From: Burkholderiales bacterium
GTDB taxonomy: Bacteria; Pseudomonadota; Gammaproteobacteria; Burkholderiales; Burkholderiaceae_C
DNA length: 64,000 nucleotides
Direction: 5' to 3'
NCBI GenBank assembly: GCA_016213265.1
Contig: JACRBA010000130.1
Span: 1 to 64,000, forward strand
This document shows positions 54,907 to 62,878 of this stretch, in pieces. Both the position numbers and the translations under genes were made by a program. Each line of letters begins with the position of its first letter. Position 1 is the first letter of the stretch. Under the pieces are notes generated by a model that searched no databases, had not been told where the DNA came from, and saw only the letters and a list, made by a program, of their open reading frames with translations.

Positions 54907-55911
54907 ATGTTTGAACTCGTACCCGACCAGGGCTCCGACATCCCGTTCTTCCCCGACAGCAACGCCGAGATCACCCGCGAGGCGGCCGAGACGGTGGAGC
55001 TCAACGGCGACTGGAGCATCCCCGAGAAGGCACTCACCGTGATGCGGGTGAAGACGGGCCACTTCACCGTCAACATCTCGATCAACACGGTGCGCAAGGC
55101 CGACAAGCTCGTGGTCACCTTCCAGGGTGCACGCGGCGGCGGCAAGGACAGCGCCAATGCCAGCCGGCCGATGTTCTCGCGCCGCAACTGGGAGGCCCTG
55201 TTCGAGGCCCCCATCCTGGCCATCTCCGATCCGATGTCGGAGATCGACTGGAACTCCAACGTGCCGCGCTGCGGGTTCTACATGGGCACGCTCGACAACG
55301 ATCTCGTGCCTGAGTTGAACGCGCTCATCGACGTCGTCTGCGCCAAGCTGGGCGTGCCCGTCGAGAACGTGCTGATGTACGGCTCGTCCGCCGGCGGCAC
55401 CTCGGCCATCCTGGTGGGCAGCCGCCGCAAGTCCCGCACGGGCATCGTGGCCGTGTGCCCGTTCCTGCGTCCCGACAAGTACCGCGAAGGTGTCATCGCT
55501 GCCGGCATGCGCGCCATGGGCAAGACCATGGACGACTACGAGCAGATGATGCAGGACACGCCCTGGCGCTTCAACCCGCTCATCGCACTGAAGGACGCCC
55601 ACCAGGCCGGCCAGGACATCCGCGTGTTCGTGGGCCAGAACCTGAAGGACAAGTCCACCATCAGCCGCCACTTCCCCGGCATCTGGCGCCGCTGGGACAT
55701 CGACCCCGAAGGCGGCGTGTCGCCCGACGGCCGTGTGATGACCGCCATGTACGACTCGGCCGAAGCCGGCCATGGCCATGAGCCGCCCGAGTACTCGCGC
55801 CCGCTGTGGCAGGAAGCCCTGAAGTTCTTCGCCACGCCGGCCGTGGTGCGCACCAAGAAGGCGGGCGGCAAGAAGAAGGAAAAGGCCGAGATGGCCGACG
55901 ACGCCGAGTGA
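54907..55911 (+). CDS. Alpha/beta-hydrolase-like protein of unknown specificity
   Basis: Not recognised as a named family. The nucleophile-elbow pattern VENVLMYGSSAGGTSAILVG (about residue 155) suggests an alpha/beta-hydrolase fold with a Ser nucleophile in GSSAGG. An Asp/His partner pair may be in QDIRVFVGQN and AEAGHGHEPPEY, the latter with a plausible catalytic His. No signal peptide, so cytoplasmic. The last ~20 residues are Lys-rich (KKAGGKKKEKAEMADDAE). Its place among the sulfotransferases, followed by a terminator, suggests a role in modifying the polymer, for example O-acyl transfer or removal. Acetyltransferases of the Asp2 type share this fold, a possible but unproven parallel. Confidence 0.7.
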   Translation: MFELVPDQGSDIPFFPDSNAEITREAAETVELNGDWSIPEKALTVMRVKTGHFTVNISINTVRKADKLVVTFQGARGGGKDSANASRPMFSRRNWEALFEAPILAISDPMSEIDWNSNVPRCGFYMGTLDNDLVPELNALIDVVCAKLGVPVENVLMYGSSAGGTSAILVGSRRKSRTGIVAVCPFLRPDKYREGVIAAGMRAMGKTMDDYEQMMQDTPWRFNPLIALKDAHQAGQDIRVFVGQNLKDKSTISRHFPGIWRRWDIDPEGGVSPDGRVMTAMYDSAEAGHGHEPPEYSRPLWQEALKFFATPAVVRTKKAGGKKKEKAEMADDAE

Positions 55912-55942
55912 TCGGCACAGCCGGCCTGCCGGCTGGCGCTGG

Positions 55943-55977
55943 AAAGGGGCACGCCTGCGAAGGACGTGCCCCTTTTT
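55943..55977 (+). terminator. Rho-independent terminator after the hydrolase-like gene
   Basis: Stem GGGGCACG (55946-55953) with CGTGCCCC (55965-55972), extended by AAA/TTT, followed by TTTTTC. It lies about 30 bases after the stop of the plus-strand gene and just before the convergent sulfotransferase stop, so it may serve both directions. Confidence 0.9.
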
Positions 55978-55980
55978 CAT

Positions 55981-56670
55981 TCACCCTTCGAATCGGTAGC
56001 CGAAGCGTTCGATGATGGGGGCGTACGCCTTCGCCACCCAAGCGCGGCTGTCGTCGTCGTAGTAGGTGCTGTAGTGGCGCCGCTCGCCCTGCTCTGCCCG
56101 CTCGCTCGTCACGTTCTCCGCCACGATGGGCACGGGTTGCGCCACGCCCAACCGCTGCAGCACCTCGTCGAAGCCATGCTGCAGCGCCTCGAAACGGATG
56201 ATGTGGTCGGCATGGTCCAGGTACTCCAGCGGCCCCTTGACCGTGCTGCCCTTGTCGCGATGCCGCTGCAGCTCGCGTCCCACCCACTCAGGAAATCCCA
56301 TCGATTGCGCCGCGCCCATGCTCGCGTGGATGCGGGCGTTGTCCTGGGCCCAGCGGTAGCGCGCCGGGTCGGCGGTGAATCGCCCCTTGCGCTTGAGGTA
56401 GCGGCTGACGAGCAGGTCGTACGGATTGCGCACGCAGGTGAACTTGAACAGGCCGTCGAGCTCGGCGCGCGTCATCAGCCCGTGCTCCTGCAGGTCGCGC
56501 CAGGTGGCGTGATGCTTCTTGACGAGGATCTCGCCGTCGTCGGCACGGATCTCGCGTTGAGGCATGGGCTGCCCGTCCAGGGCTTCCAGCAAGGTGCGCG
56601 CGATCGCCTTGCTCGCCGTCTGCGGGTTGGCGAAGAAGATGTAGCGATAGCGCGTCGAAAACACGGCCAT
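55981..56670 (-). CDS. Sulfotransferase family 2-type protein, type B copy 1
   Basis: PAPS-binding loop YIFFANPQTASKAIARTLLE at the N-terminus and 3'-phosphate-type motif FTCVRNPYDLLVSRYLKRKG near residue 75 identify a carbohydrate-type (Sulfotransfer_2-like) sulfotransferase. The C-terminus has YYDDDSRAWVAKAYAPIIER followed by FGYRFEG, a typical ending of this group. 229 aa. Paralog of the gene at 57889. Start ATG 56670 is divergent from the degenerate type A gene, 93 bases away. The substrate is presumably a hydroxyl of a polysaccharide residue; position cannot be told. Confidence 0.88.
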   Translation of the reverse strand: MAVFSTRYRYIFFANPQTASKAIARTLLEALDGQPMPQREIRADDGEILVKKHHATWRDLQEHGLMTRAELDGLFKFTCVRNPYDLLVSRYLKRKGRFTADPARYRWAQDNARIHASMGAAQSMGFPEWVGRELQRHRDKGSTVKGPLEYLDHADHIIRFEALQHGFDEVLQRLGVAQPVPIVAENVTSERAEQGERRHYSTYYDDDSRAWVAKAYAPIIERFGYRFEG

Positions 56671-56763
56671 GTGCCCCCCAGCTTGTGTCGTGGCTTAGCA
56701 CCGTCCGTCATGGGCGGCCTCCTATACTAGTTTTGCCCGCCCCACTTCCCAAGGCCCTGCCCC

Positions 56764-57873
56764 ATGTTCACGTCCGACTCCCTGCTGCTTGTCGAACTCC
56801 ACCGCGGCGGCAGCGCCCGCGTGAAGAAGCTCCTGCAGGAGCTCGTGGGCGGGCAGACGGACAAGGGCAGCCTGTACGCGGATGCACTGGCCGAGGCGGG
56901 CAAGCCGGTGCTGGGCCTGGTGAGCCATCCGCTCGCCTGGTACCTGGCCCTGTGGCGCAACGGCTGTGCGGGCAAGGGTGATCTGCACAAGCGATTGACG
57001 AGCGACGTGCGTTGGGGCCAGCTGCGTGCGCGCCTGAAGAACCGCGAGCCCAAGCCCGGGCAGACCGACCTCAAGCAGCTTCCCGAGGGATGGGGCCCCG
57101 AGCGGGCGCGCGACAGCTGGTACGCGGATTCGAACGATGCGCAGGCGTTCCGCGAGTGGCTGCAGGCCGTGCTGGCCGAACGCGGGATGCGCAAGCTGGT
57201 CGACCACGGCTGGGGCAGCTCGCCCATCGCCAAGTTCGCTGGCCTGATGACCTACCAGTACTTCAACCACTTCGTGCGTGGCGCCGAGAACATGGACAAG
57301 TCCGTCGACTCCATGGAGGCGCTGCAGGCCATGCACGAGGCGCATGCGCTTCCGACCCATTTCGTGCGCATGGAGTCGCTCGCCGACGACCTGCAAGCCG
57401 CGCTCGACGCGATTGGCGTACCGCTGTCTCCCGACCAGCGCGCCCGCGTGGCAGCGGTGAAATCGGGGGCGCCTGGGGAGCAAGAAGCGATCGACCGCTT
57501 CTATGACGCCGAAACCCGGCGCTTGGTGGCGCGCCGCGAAGCCTTCCTGTACGAGCGCTTTGGCTACGAGCCGCCCTCTGGCGGCGGACAGGGCAAGAAA
57601 GCCAAGCGGCAGGAGCCGACGGAAGGGGCCGCCGAGGCGCAGAGCCGAACCGGCACCGATGACACCACCGCCGTCGAACCGGCTGCCGCGGAGCCGGCGC
57701 CCACGCCAGCGCCGGCCAAATCGGCCGCGAAGCCTCGCAAGGGCAACAAGGCGTCGGCGCAAGCCGGGGCCGAGCCGACACCCGCGGCCGACAAGGCCGC
57801 CACGGCGCGCAAGACCACGCGCCGCCGCGCGGCCACGGACACCGCCAAGTCCGCGGTGGACAGCGACGCCTGA
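56764..57873 (+). CDS. Degenerate sulfotransferase-like protein (type A copy 2) with histone-H1-like C-terminal tail
   Basis: Clear paralog of the gene at 53724: LLLVELHRGGSARVKKLLQE aligns with FVELQKTGSTHIKKTLR, and LGLVSHPLAWYLALWRNGCA with GSIRDPWGWYLSLWTYGC; GPERARDSWYADSNDAQAFR and AKFAGLMTYQYFNHFVRGAE also match. The PAPS-contacting residues KTGST are replaced by RGGSA and RDP by SHP, so catalysis by the known mechanism is doubtful. After the YDAETRRLVARREAFLYERF ending, ~95 extra residues form a Lys/Ala/Pro-rich, AlgP- or H1-like basic tail (AKSAAKPRKGNKAS, TARKTTRRRAATDTAKSAV). The frame is intact. TATACT at 56723 is a -10 candidate. It might bind the sulfated polyanion or a partner enzyme. 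Confidence 0.75.
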   Translation: MFTSDSLLLVELHRGGSARVKKLLQELVGGQTDKGSLYADALAEAGKPVLGLVSHPLAWYLALWRNGCAGKGDLHKRLTSDVRWGQLRARLKNREPKPGQTDLKQLPEGWGPERARDSWYADSNDAQAFREWLQAVLAERGMRKLVDHGWGSSPIAKFAGLMTYQYFNHFVRGAENMDKSVDSMEALQAMHEAHALPTHFVRMESLADDLQAALDAIGVPLSPDQRARVAAVKSGAPGEQEAIDRFYDAETRRLVARREAFLYERFGYEPPSGGGQGKKAKRQEPTEGAAEAQSRTGTDDTTAVEPAAAEPAPTPAPAKSAAKPRKGNKASAQAGAEPTPAADKAATARKTTRRRAATDTAKSAVDSDA

Positions 57874-57888
57874 GGCGACCGCGGGCGC

Positions 57889-58581
57889 TCAGCCCGCGAA
57901 CCGGTAGCCGAAGCGCTCCAGGATGGGCGCGTACAGGCGTTCGACGACCGCCACGCTGGCGTCGTCGTAGTACTCGGTGTAGTTCTTCTTTTTCTTCTTC
58001 ACGACCGGCGCAGCCGCCTCCGCCGGGTCGGCGCGGCCACGGGTGATGTTGTGCACGATGATGGGCACGGGCTGCTCGATGCCGATGCGCCGCATGAACT
58101 CGTCGAAGCCGTCCTGCAAGGCCTCGAAGCGGATCACGTGGTCGGCGTGCGCCAGGAACTCCAGCGGCCCGTTGCGCAGCTTGTCGATCTCTTCGTAGCG
58201 CCGCCCCAGCCAGCGCAGCCACTGCGGGAAGCTGTGCTCGCCGGCGGGCGGCTCGCCCACCAGCCACGGAAACTTCGCCGGGTCACCGCCGAAGCGTTCA
58301 CAGTACTTGATGTACTTGCTCACGAGCTGGTCGAAAGGGTTGCGCACGCAGGTCACCTTGAACAGCGACTCGAGCTGCGCCTCGGTGAGCAGCCCCGCGG
58401 CCACGATCTGGCTGTAGGTGGTGTGGTGCAGGCGCGCCACCGTCTGGCCATTGCGCGTGATCTCGCGGTCCGGCAAGGCCACGCCGCCCAGGCGCTCGCG
58501 CAGGGTGAGCGCAATGGCCTTGCTGGCCGTCTGGGGGTTGGCGAAGAAGATGAACTGATGCTGTTCGGAATAGACGGCCAT
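57889..58581 (-). CDS. Sulfotransferase family 2-type protein, type B copy 2
   Basis: PAPS-binding loop FIFFANPQTASKAIALTLRE and 3'-phosphate-type motif VTCVRNPFDQLVSKYIKYCE match the type B gene at 55981; HVIRFEALQDGFDEFMRRIG and YYDDASVAVVERLYAPILER followed by FGYRFAG match it too. 230 aa. Unlike copy 1 it has a run of five Lys (PVVKKKKKNYTEYYDD) before the C-terminal motif. Convergent with the degenerate type A gene, 15 bases apart. Predicted cytoplasmic carbohydrate sulfotransferase. Confidence 0.88.
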   Translation of the reverse strand: MAVYSEQHQFIFFANPQTASKAIALTLRERLGGVALPDREITRNGQTVARLHHTTYSQIVAAGLLTEAQLESLFKVTCVRNPFDQLVSKYIKYCERFGGDPAKFPWLVGEPPAGEHSFPQWLRWLGRRYEEIDKLRNGPLEFLAHADHVIRFEALQDGFDEFMRRIGIEQPVPIIVHNITRGRADPAEAAAPVVKKKKKNYTEYYDDASVAVVERLYAPILERFGYRFAG

Positions 58582-58605
58582 GCGGTGTCCTTGGCGGCGC
58601 GCCGG

Positions 58606-59535
58606 TCAACCCAGAACGCCCGGCTTGCTCCACTGGGGCAGCCAGGCGGCACAGGCGCTCTGCACGCGGTCGATCTCCTCCGGCGTCATCACCTTGTGCG
58701 CGTCGGATGCGCGCCGCTGGATGGCATGGGCCTTCTGCGACGTGCCGTCTTCCTTGGTGCCACTGGCCTCGGCCGCCACCATCTGCGGCACGAACTCCAT
58801 GCCGGCGTAGTCGCAGATCGCACGGATGGACGCCTGCGGATCGTCGATGAGCCAGTCGTAGGGGGCCATGTACATCGAGCTGCCGTGGCGCGGAATGGCG
58901 GCGTTGACCATGCGCGTGAAGCGGTCGAACACGCCAATCATGTCGTCCACGCTCTTGTCCAGCCAGGCCGTCTTCTCAGGCGGCTCACCGTCCTGCCGCG
59001 CCTTGGCCAGGCGTTTGCGGTACGAGGCGACCACGTCCACGGGGTCGCGGCTGCACACCAGGATGCGCGCCTGCGGGAAGATCTCGAAGATGAGGTCGAT
59101 CTTGCGCAGGTGGCCGGGCGTCTTCTCGAGCGGGTGCCGCCCGGGGTACACGCGCGTGCCGGCGAAATGGAAGAACGCGCGGATCGCATCGGCCTCCGAC
59201 AGCGGCCCGTGCTGCTGCTCGTGCGAAGCCACCGTCTCGCGCAACGCCATGAGCTGCGGCCGGCCCTTCAGATAGGCGCGCGTGGGAAAGTGCACCGGGT
59301 CTTCGTAGGGCTGGCGCGGCCGCAGGAAGATGAAGGTTTCGCGGCAGTTGGCGATGTCGAACATCGTCGGGTGCTGCGCGAAGGCCACCTGCAGCATGGA
59401 CGTGCCCGAGCGGGCCAGGCCCACGATGAACAGCGGACGGCTGCGCAGGCACCAGGCCCGCACTTCGTCCAGGTCCAGAGGGGCCGGCGGAGGCTCGGCA
59501 TGGGGACGCCGGAGACGGTCGAGGACGCTGCGCAT
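58606..59535 (-). CDS. Sulfotransferase (Sulfotransfer_3-like)
   Basis: 5'-phosphosulfate loop RPLFIVGLARSGTSMLQVAF near residue 33 and 3'-phosphate motif ARILVCSRDPVDVVASYRKR near residue 150; both are standard for PAPS sulfotransferases of the aryl/carbohydrate type. The HPLEKTPGHLRKIDLIFEIF segment (EKTP) is also family-typical. 309 aa from ATG 59535 (MRSVLDRLRRP); the track's longer ORF adds a non-coding-like upstream part. It lies 24 bases upstream of the type B gene in the same orientation, so these two are likely co-transcribed. Substrate unknown. Confidence 0.9.
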   Translation of the reverse strand: MRSVLDRLRRPHAEPPPAPLDLDEVRAWCLRSRPLFIVGLARSGTSMLQVAFAQHPTMFDIANCRETFIFLRPRQPYEDPVHFPTRAYLKGRPQLMALRETVASHEQQHGPLSEADAIRAFFHFAGTRVYPGRHPLEKTPGHLRKIDLIFEIFPQARILVCSRDPVDVVASYRKRLAKARQDGEPPEKTAWLDKSVDDMIGVFDRFTRMVNAAIPRHGSSMYMAPYDWLIDDPQASIRAICDYAGMEFVPQMVAAEASGTKEDGTSQKAHAIQRRASDAHKVMTPEEIDRVQSACAAWLPQWSKPGVLG

Positions 59536-59641
59536 GGTGTGCCCGATTCTAGGAAGCGGCCTGCCCGCCGTGGCGCCCCGCCCGCGCCGGATCGCGCCGT
59601 GAGAGGCTTCGAACTGGGGGCATGGCCAAGCCTTCAGGCGG

Positions 59642-60334
59642 TCATGCCTGGAAGCGCGGATAGCCGAAGGCCTCGAAGTCGTCGCGGTAGGCCTCGTACA
59701 GCGCCTGCTCCACTTCGGGCTCGTCACGCAGCAACTGCAGCAGCGCCTCGTCGTCGGCAGCGCTCTTGTTCCGCTTCGGTGCAGCTTGCGCCTCTTCGGT
59801 GCGCTTCACCAGCCCGGGGATGGCCGCCTGGATCTGCGCGAGATCGTCGTCCAGCGACTCGAGGTGCGCGACGCGGTTGACCAGCGGCTTGCCCTGCTCG
59901 TCGCACAGCCATTGCGTCTGCGACCACAGCAGGCGGTGGTACTGCTTGCGCTTGAGCTTGGGCGACAACGCGAAGGTCTTGAAGTCGGGCATCTTCTCGA
60001 TGAACTTCAGGCGGTCCATCTCCTTGTTGCCGCGCCAACGCTTCATGAAATGGAAGGTGCTCTGGGCGCGGGCATAGGGATTGCGCACGACGCCGAACGA
60101 GTAATAGCTGCTCCACAGGTCGGCGCCGACGATGGCGCGAATCTCGCTCGCCGTGGCGTGCTTGGTGAGCCCGAAGCGACGCTTGAACTCGTTCTGCAGC
60201 GCCTCGCCCAGCGCGGTGCCGCCGACCTCGAGATCACGGTAGGTGCTGTACTGGCTGAAGAGCTCGGTGACCGACGTGCCCGCGGACTTGGGCACATGAA
60301 CGAAGATGAATTTATGGGTATGGTTGACGATCAC
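59642..60334 (-). CDS. Sulfotransferase family 2-type protein
   Basis: N-terminus IVNHTHKFIFVHVPKSAGTS with the PAPS loop PKSAGTS, and 3'-phosphate motif SFGVVRNPYARAQSTFHFMK near residue 85; this HVPKSAGTS...VRNPY pairing is the hallmark of Sulfotransfer_2 carbohydrate enzymes. GTG 60334 (MIVNHTHKF) is preferred to the track ATG at 60406, as family proteins begin just there and GGAG lies about 10 bases upstream. 230 aa. The C-terminus ends YEAYRDDFEAFGYPRFQA. Divergent from the gene at 60409, 74 bases apart. Confidence 0.9.
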   Translation of the reverse strand: MIVNHTHKFIFVHVPKSAGTSVTELFSQYSTYRDLEVGGTALGEALQNEFKRRFGLTKHATASEIRAIVGADLWSSYYSFGVVRNPYARAQSTFHFMKRWRGNKEMDRLKFIEKMPDFKTFALSPKLKRKQYHRLLWSQTQWLCDEQGKPLVNRVAHLESLDDDLAQIQAAIPGLVKRTEEAQAAPKRNKSAADDEALLQLLRDEPEVEQALYEAYRDDFEAFGYPRFQA

Positions 60335-60408
60335 GACACTGGGCTCCAATGTGCAGTCACTGATAATAACGACAGCTCGGCGACGGCTGGCGCACGAAAG
60401 AAACATCG

Positions 60409-61119
60409 ATGATCATTTCACTGAACAGACGCTACGTTTTCGTTCACATCCACAAGTGCGCGGGCACGAGCATCGAGGTCGCGCTCGCGAAAGCGCTGCG
60501 GCATAACGACATCGTTCTGGGGTCCACGAAGAGCGGCGAGAAGTACCAGGACTTCTTCAAGCGCACGATCGGCCTGAACAAGCACAGCACGGCCCTCGAG
60601 GCGCGCCAGTTCCTTGGCGATGCGCTGTACGACAAGTTCTTCAAGTTCGCCTTCGTGCGCCATCCGATCGATCGGCTCCATTCGCTGTACTCCTACGCGC
60701 TCAAGCTGGCGCACGATGCGCCGCTGACCGACGAAGAGCAACGCACGTTCGATGCCCACGGCCAGTGGCCCGACCGCCCGCCCTTCCGCTACAAGGCGGT
60801 GGCGGCCGCGCTGGAATGCAACTCCTTCAGCGACTTCGCGCTGCATCCGCTCACGTGGGCGGATGCCGGCGCACAGCCGCAGTGGAAGAGCCTGTGCGAC
60901 GCGAACGGCCAGCTCATCGTCGACTTCATCGGCAAGGTCGAATCGATCGAGCAGGACTTCGCCCGCATCTGCGAGAAGCTCGAGGTGAGCGTGCCGCTGG
61001 AAGTGCGCAACTCGAGCCATGACAAGAAGTCGGCGCTGGCGCTGTCTCCGCTGGCGCGCAACACGGTGTGCGAGCGATTCGCGCGGGACTTCGAGCTGCT
61101 CGGCTACACGCCCGATTGA
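60409..61119 (+). CDS. Sulfotransferase family 2-type protein
   Basis: PAPS loop YVFVHIHKCAGTSIEVALAK at the N-terminus (HKCAGTS, a variant of PKTAGTS) and 3'-phosphate motif FAFVRHPIDRLHSLYSYALK near residue 80. VIGLNKHSTALEARQFLGD-like and FIGKVESIEQDFARICEKL segments (the latter read here as DFIGKVESIEQDFARICEKL) are also usual in this family. 236 aa, C-terminus CERFARDFELLGYTPD. It is divergent from the gene at 59642 and convergent with that at 61163, where a 22-base palindrome lies between the stops. Confidence 0.9.
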   Translation: MIISLNRRYVFVHIHKCAGTSIEVALAKALRHNDIVLGSTKSGEKYQDFFKRTIGLNKHSTALEARQFLGDALYDKFFKFAFVRHPIDRLHSLYSYALKLAHDAPLTDEEQRTFDAHGQWPDRPPFRYKAVAAALECNSFSDFALHPLTWADAGAQPQWKSLCDANGQLIVDFIGKVESIEQDFARICEKLEVSVPLEVRNSSHDKKSALALSPLARNTVCERFARDFELLGYTPD

Positions 61120-61130
61120 TCCCCTGGGGC

Positions 61131-61152
61131 CTGGCCGCCCGCGGGCGGCCAG
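61131..61152. repeat. 22-base perfect palindrome between convergent sulfotransferase genes
   Basis: CTGGCCGCCCGCGGGCGGCC followed by AG is a perfect palindrome, extended by CCCCTGG/CCAGGGG-like flanks. It has no T-run. It may end transcription from either side imperfectly or stabilise mRNA 3' ends. Confidence 0.55.
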
Positions 61153-61162
61153 GGGCGGCGCA

Positions 61163-61900
61163 TCACCAGTCGGCGCCGGCTTCGTAGCCGAGCTTCTGCA
61201 GCGCGTCAGGGAAGCGTTCCTTGAACGCGGCCTTCAGTTCGGGCGTGAAGGTGCGCACCCACTGGCGGCCTTCGCCCGAGCGGATGTGGTCGGCCGGGTC
61301 CGAACCGGCCGCGCCGCCGAACAGCGACAGCTCGCGCACGAACTTCAACGCCATCTCCAGCCGCGGCCCTTCAAAGCCGAGGAACTGCATCATGGGCGTG
61401 AAGATCTTCAGGTCGCGGTCGATGATGAGGTCCTCGTACTTCGCCTCGAAGCAGATGTCCTTCATGGCGTAGTCCCACGCCGCCATCTCACGGATGGTCT
61501 TGCCGCCCGTGTGGTCCATCTCGAAGACGAGCTTCTCGTGGTCGGTGGGCAGGGCGCTGATGGCCTGGCGGTAGCTCTTGCCGCCGTATTCCTTCTTGGG
61601 ATTGTTGGCCCACTTCTCGACCGTCTTCACATGGTAGAAGGCGCCGGAAATGATGACGTCCCGCGGATCGCGGATGACGTGCACGGCGCGCACGCCACGC
61701 TTGGGAAAGCGCGCCTTGAGTGCCTTGAGGTCGACCTTGCTGTGGTCCTGCAGGAAGATGTCAGCCTCCTGCGGCAGCTCCGCCTGCGACTTGGTGTGCA
61801 GGTTCAGCTTCTCGTGGCGCTTGATGGCGCGGAAGATGTTGGCCATCCAGACCGAGCCGGTCTTGTGGTGCGTGCAGACAACGATGAGCGGTGGTTTCAT
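61163..61900 (-). CDS. Sulfotransferase (Sulfotransfer_1-like)
   Basis: PAPS loop LIVVCTHHKTGSVWMANIFR (HKTGSxW) at the N-terminus and 3'-phosphate motif RAVHVIRDPRDVIISGAFYH near residue 75; RDPRDVIISG is the classic cytosolic-type sulfotransferase sequence. TGGKTIREMAAWDYAM and CFEAKYEDLIIDRDLKIFTP (the KYEDL motif) follow in family order, and SGEGRQWVRTFTPELKAAFK resembles the typical C-terminal region (G.W...F...). 245 aa. A different subfamily from the type A and B proteins. It follows the gene at 61994 by 93 bases in the same orientation. Confidence 0.92.
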   Translation of the reverse strand: MKPPLIVVCTHHKTGSVWMANIFRAIKRHEKLNLHTKSQAELPQEADIFLQDHSKVDLKALKARFPKRGVRAVHVIRDPRDVIISGAFYHVKTVEKWANNPKKEYGGKSYRQAISALPTDHEKLVFEMDHTGGKTIREMAAWDYAMKDICFEAKYEDLIIDRDLKIFTPMMQFLGFEGPRLEMALKFVRELSLFGGAAGSDPADHIRSGEGRQWVRTFTPELKAAFKERFPDALQKLGYEAGADW

Positions 61901-61993
61901 GGTGGACTCGGCGCAGCCGATGCGCCTTCAGCAGGCAGTAAAGCAAGAAGCGGGCGACAGCGACCGAACGCCGTCGCCGCGCGGACGACCCGG

Positions 61994-62803
61994 TCAGATC
62001 ACGGCCGTCTCGAGGTCGCGGATTTCGTCGTAGTTGGTGATCACCGCCGACAGGGGCTCGTCGATCACCTTCTTCAGCGCCGGCTGGCGCTCGAACTGGT
62101 TGTCGACACCGAGGAACTCGGCGACGCGTGCGCAGATCTCCGGGCGGAAGTCGCCCTCGTCGTCGAACACCGATTCGTAGTCGATCGCCAGGCGCTGTGC
62201 ATCGTCGAATGCCTGGTCGACGGTGTCCGCCGCGCGCTTGCGCTTCTTCATCGACGACAGCACCGCGTTGCGGTCCACGGCCACGGGACGCTTCTCCGGC
62301 AGGGCCGCCTCTCCGCTGGCCGGCTGGTGGTAGCGGCCCGTCTGCACGGCGACGAGGTTGGACACGACCGAGTAGAAGTGCTGGCGGCGCAGGTGGATCA
62401 CCTTCAGCCGGCTGCGCTTGATCAGGCGAAGCATCGGCGGGTTGGTGAAGGGCAGCTGCCAGGCGTCGGAGATGAGGTTCAGGTGCTCGTACTTGATGTC
62501 GATGAGCGCGATGCCGTCGGCATCCTTGGGCACGAGGCTGGCCACGTACTGCAGGAACAGCTTGCCGTGGTGCTCGGGGAACACCAGGTCGGGGTTGGCC
62601 GCGATGCGCTCGCGGAAATACTTGAAGAAGCCCTGCGGGTTGTTCGAATTGAACACCTCACCGCGGTCGCGCACCCGCGGGTGCGAGGCGAGCATGCGGC
62701 GGAACACGGTGGTGCCCGAGCGCACGCCGCCCATGAAGAACACGATGCGGCCCAGCATGTCCTCGCCGATGGGGTCGTTGGCCGGGCGGTTGTTCTGCTT
62801 CAT
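61994..62803 (-). CDS. Sulfotransferase (NodH/Stf0-like)
   Basis: IVFFMGGVRSGTTVFRRMLA is a PAPS loop (RSGTT) and KVIHLRRQHFYSVVSNLVAV (near residue 135) corresponds to the 3'-phosphate segment in the form HLRRxxxxxxxxS found in NodH/LpsS/Stf0-type enzymes. HPRVRDRGEVFNSNNPQGFF matches their second conserved block (GE.F.). The C-terminal IDYESVFDDEGDFRPEICAR resembles the YE.L region. 269 aa from ATG 62803. NodH-type enzymes sulfate sugar 6-hydroxyls of glycolipids or LPS, which makes a glycan substrate likely here. Confidence 0.87.
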   Translation of the reverse strand: MKQNNRPANDPIGEDMLGRIVFFMGGVRSGTTVFRRMLASHPRVRDRGEVFNSNNPQGFFKYFRERIAANPDLVFPEHHGKLFLQYVASLVPKDADGIALIDIKYEHLNLISDAWQLPFTNPPMLRLIKRSRLKVIHLRRQHFYSVVSNLVAVQTGRYHQPASGEAALPEKRPVAVDRNAVLSSMKKRKRAADTVDQAFDDAQRLAIDYESVFDDEGDFRPEICARVAEFLGVDNQFERQPALKKVIDEPLSAVITNYDEIRDLETAVI

Positions 62804-62878
62804 GCGCGAAGGCTCCAGTGCGTGTCGGGGTGGAACGGGCGGCGCGTCGGGCGGTGCCCGGCGGCGAGTGTAAGGGGG

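Noticed and set aside
58051-59880. 609-aa plus-strand ORF antisense to two sulfotransferase genes
   Set aside because: Overlaps two motif-bearing minus-strand genes and has shadow composition.
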